Below, one piece after another: positions 5,269-6,755 of a stretch of DNA of 6,755 nt. Below the pieces are notes generated by a model. The model saw only the letters and a list, made by a program, of their open reading frames with translations, had not been told where the DNA came from and did not search any database. Location: the NCBI GenBank assembly GCA_002367255.1, contig DFBD01000245.1, positions 1 to 6,755 on the forward strand, written 5' to 3'. Every line of letters starts with the position of its first letter. Positions within the stretch are counted from its first letter, which is position 1. The position numbers and the translations under genes are program-made. Origin of the DNA: Rhodobacterales bacterium UBA3089. GTDB taxonomy: Bacteria > Pseudomonadota > Alphaproteobacteria > Rhodobacterales > Rhodobacteraceae.

Positions 5269-6522
5269 ATGGGCATCGCGCATAACAATGTACTGGCCAT
5301 CGACTTTGGAACGTCTAATTCCGCCGTCGCTGTATTTGACAACGAAGCGATCAAGCGGTTGCAGATGGAGGATGGCTCCGACACGCTTCCGACCGCGATA
5401 TTTTTTGATTTTTCCACAGGGGAAACCCGTATTGGCTCGGCTGCCAACGACCTTCTGATGAAGGGGGCGGAGGGACGGTATATGCGATCCCTTAAACGGG
5501 TTTTGGGCACATCCCTGATGGGGGAAAAGCGTTTGCTGATGGGGAAGTATGTTGATTTTTACGACATCATCGGCGGTTTTTTGGCGGAACTAAAGGCGCG
5601 GGCCGAACGGATTGAGGGGCGAGCGTTTACCCATGCATTATCCGGCCGCCCTGTGCGGTTTCACGATGACGCCTATAAGGATAAAAGTGCCGAGGACGAC
5701 CTGCGTAAATGTTACCAACGCGCGGGTTTTTTGTCGGTTGAATTCATGTATGAGCCCGAGGCGGCCGCGTTGGCGAACAACGTTCTGGGTAAGGACCACT
5801 CGCTTGGGCTGATCGTAGATATTGGTGGCGGAACCTCGGACTTTTCGGTTTTTCGCTCGAACGCGGCGCATTCGGTTGAAATCCTTGCGTCTTACGGTGA
5901 ACGCTTCGGCGGCACGGATTTTGACAAGACCCTGAACGTGCGCCACTTCATGCCGCTGCTTGGCAAGGATGCCGCATTACGCAGGGTTTTGGGTTCAGGC
6001 ACCGCGCGTGCGCCTGTCGCGCTTTTCAATGATCTGGCAACATGGGAGAAAATTCCCTTTATGTATACGCCGGAAACCTTGCGCCTTGCGCGCGATCTAG
6101 AGCGTCATGCCTTGGATCGCGTCCCGTTCAAGCGGCTGATTGACGTGTTGGAATACGAACTGGCGCATGAACTTTCTATGCTGGCAGAGCGTACTAAAAT
6201 AGCGGTAAATCAGGCGAGTGCGGCCTGTTCGATTGATCTGGGATTGATTGAAAACGGCACGCATATCGAAATTCTGCCTAACAATCTGGGGGCAATGATG
6301 GCTATTCATCACGACCGGATTATCGCAGCTGTTAACGAAACATTAACCATGGCCACCTGTAAACCGGATGAAATTACCGATGTGATTTTCGTTGGCGGGT
6401 CGAGTTTGATGCGCTTTGTTAGCGACGCTTTGGCTGAGACTTTTCCGAACGTCGAAACGCACACCTCGGCCGTTTTCACCGCAGTGGTGGACGGGTTGGC
6501 CATTGCAACGGCTAGATCTTGA
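5269..6522 (+). CDS. Short Hsp70 family protein (YegD type, nucleotide-binding domain only)
   Basis: A 417-residue member of the Hsp70/actin ATPase fold. Phosphate 1 loop DFGTSNS is at 12-18. SLKRVLG carries K76, matching the catalytic lysine of DnaK. The connect 1 motif YEPEAAALA begins at 161 (E162). Phosphate 2 VDIGGGTSD spans 183-191 (D184, T189), and the adenosine motif FVGGSS 374-379. All ATP-site signatures look intact. The protein ends where the DnaK nucleotide-binding domain ends, with no linker or peptide-binding domain, as in E. coli YegD. It may therefore be an ATP-driven switch acting through partners and not a full chaperone; substrate unknown. The ATG at 5269 has AGAGGG 7 nt upstream. 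It follows a terminator, so it is probably transcribed on its own, and its last 11 bp overlap the convergent ATPase gene. Confidence 0.9.
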   Translation: MGIAHNNVLAIDFGTSNSAVAVFDNEAIKRLQMEDGSDTLPTAIFFDFSTGETRIGSAANDLLMKGAEGRYMRSLKRVLGTSLMGEKRLLMGKYVDFYDIIGGFLAELKARAERIEGRAFTHALSGRPVRFHDDAYKDKSAEDDLRKCYQRAGFLSVEFMYEPEAAALANNVLGKDHSLGLIVDIGGGTSDFSVFRSNAAHSVEILASYGERFGGTDFDKTLNVRHFMPLLGKDAALRRVLGSGTARAPVALFNDLATWEKIPFMYTPETLRLARDLERHALDRVPFKRLIDVLEYELAHELSMLAERTKIAVNQASAACSIDLGLIENGTHIEILPNNLGAMMAIHHDRIIAAVNETLTMATCKPDEITDVIFVGGSSLMRFVSDALAETFPNVETHTSAVFTAVVDGLAIATARS

Positions 6523-6755
6523 TGCCGCGCCGTCCCGCCAGATCGGTCACATATTGCCACGCCACGCGTCCCGAGCGGCTGCCACGGGTTTGTTGCCATT
6601 CAATGGCCTCGGCCCGTAGCGTTTCATCGGAAATCTCGATCCCCAGCGCATCGCAATACCCACGGATCATCGCCAGATAGTCATCCTGATCGCACGGATG
6701 GAACCCCAGCCACAGGCCAAAGCGGTCGGATAGGGAAACCTTTTCCTCAACCGCT
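6512..6755 (-). CDS. DUF815-type AAA+ ATPase, C-terminal 80 codons (partial, runs off the window)
   Basis: An open frame enters at the right edge and ends at a TAG (6514-6512). The visible 80 residues read as the C-terminal lid of the DUF815 family of ATP-binding proteins. Signatures are SLSDRFGLWLGFHPCDQDDY near the start of the visible part and RGSRSGRVAWQYVTDLAGRR at the end, both as I remember them from this family. Full-length members are roughly 280 residues, so about 200, including the Walker motifs, lie beyond the window. The cellular function is not well defined. In Rhodobacterales this gene usually sits between nlpD and yajC-secDF on the opposite strand, which matches this position. 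It converges with the Hsp70 gene and overlaps its end by 11 bp. Confidence 0.88.
   Translation of the reverse strand, partial: AVEEKVSLSDRFGLWLGFHPCDQDDYLAMIRGYCDALGIEISDETLRAEAIEWQQTRGSRSGRVAWQYVTDLAGRRGIKI

Noticed and set aside
1..6755. CRISPR array, tRNA, rRNA, transposase, attachment site
   Set aside because: No spaced repeats of CRISPR length, no tRNA-like cloverleaf segment, no transposase or integrase motifs, and no flanking terminal repeats were seen around either apparent insertion.

Overview
The window reads as ordinary chromosomal DNA of an alphaproteobacterium, most likely a Rhodobacterales (Roseobacter/Rhodobacter-type) member. The evidence is the gene order serS - surE - pcm - nlpD - DUF815-type ATPase, which I recall as a conserved neighbourhood in that order (normally tatABC upstream and yajC-secDF downstream, both outside this window). 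The protein variants and the moderately high GC of the core genes also fit. The organism call is inference from synteny and protein flavour, not from a search.

Layout: 1-171 is a non-coding leader with 11-nt direct repeats and a G/C-rich stretch that can fold in two mutually exclusive ways. 172-1461 is serS (seryl-tRNA synthetase). 1462-1887, minus strand, is an unrecognised AT-rich three-helix membrane protein whose stop codon directly abuts the serS stop. 2018-2494 is a DUF1203-type protein with two CxxC pairs; its ribosome binding site and start codon lie in a perfect 10-bp inverted repeat. 2607-3389 surE, 3393-4040 pcm and 4080-5159 nlpD form a tight operon closed by a strong hairpin terminator at 5164-5198. 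5269-6522 is a short Hsp70 of the YegD type (nucleotide-binding domain only) with its own leader containing a 13-bp palindrome. 6512-6755, minus strand, is the last 80 codons of a DUF815-type AAA+ ATPase, overlapping the Hsp70 gene end by 11 bp.

How the genes work together: SurE (nucleotide phosphatase) and Pcm (repair of isoaspartyl protein damage) are maintenance enzymes, and NlpD is an envelope lipoprotein that in known systems activates cell-wall amidases at the division site. In gammaproteobacteria this trio precedes rpoS; here no sigma factor follows, and the Hsp70 gene occupies the next slot as a separate transcription unit. Two segments look like additions to the conserved order: the membrane-protein/DUF1203 pair between serS and surE, and the Hsp70 gene between nlpD and the ATPase.

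I see no CRISPR array, tRNA, rRNA, insertion sequence or phage gene. I do not see a convincing new multi-gene system. The points most worth a second look are the AT-rich membrane orphan, the start-codon hairpin at 1992-2020, the switch-like leader of serS, and the Hsp70 next to the AAA+ ATPase.
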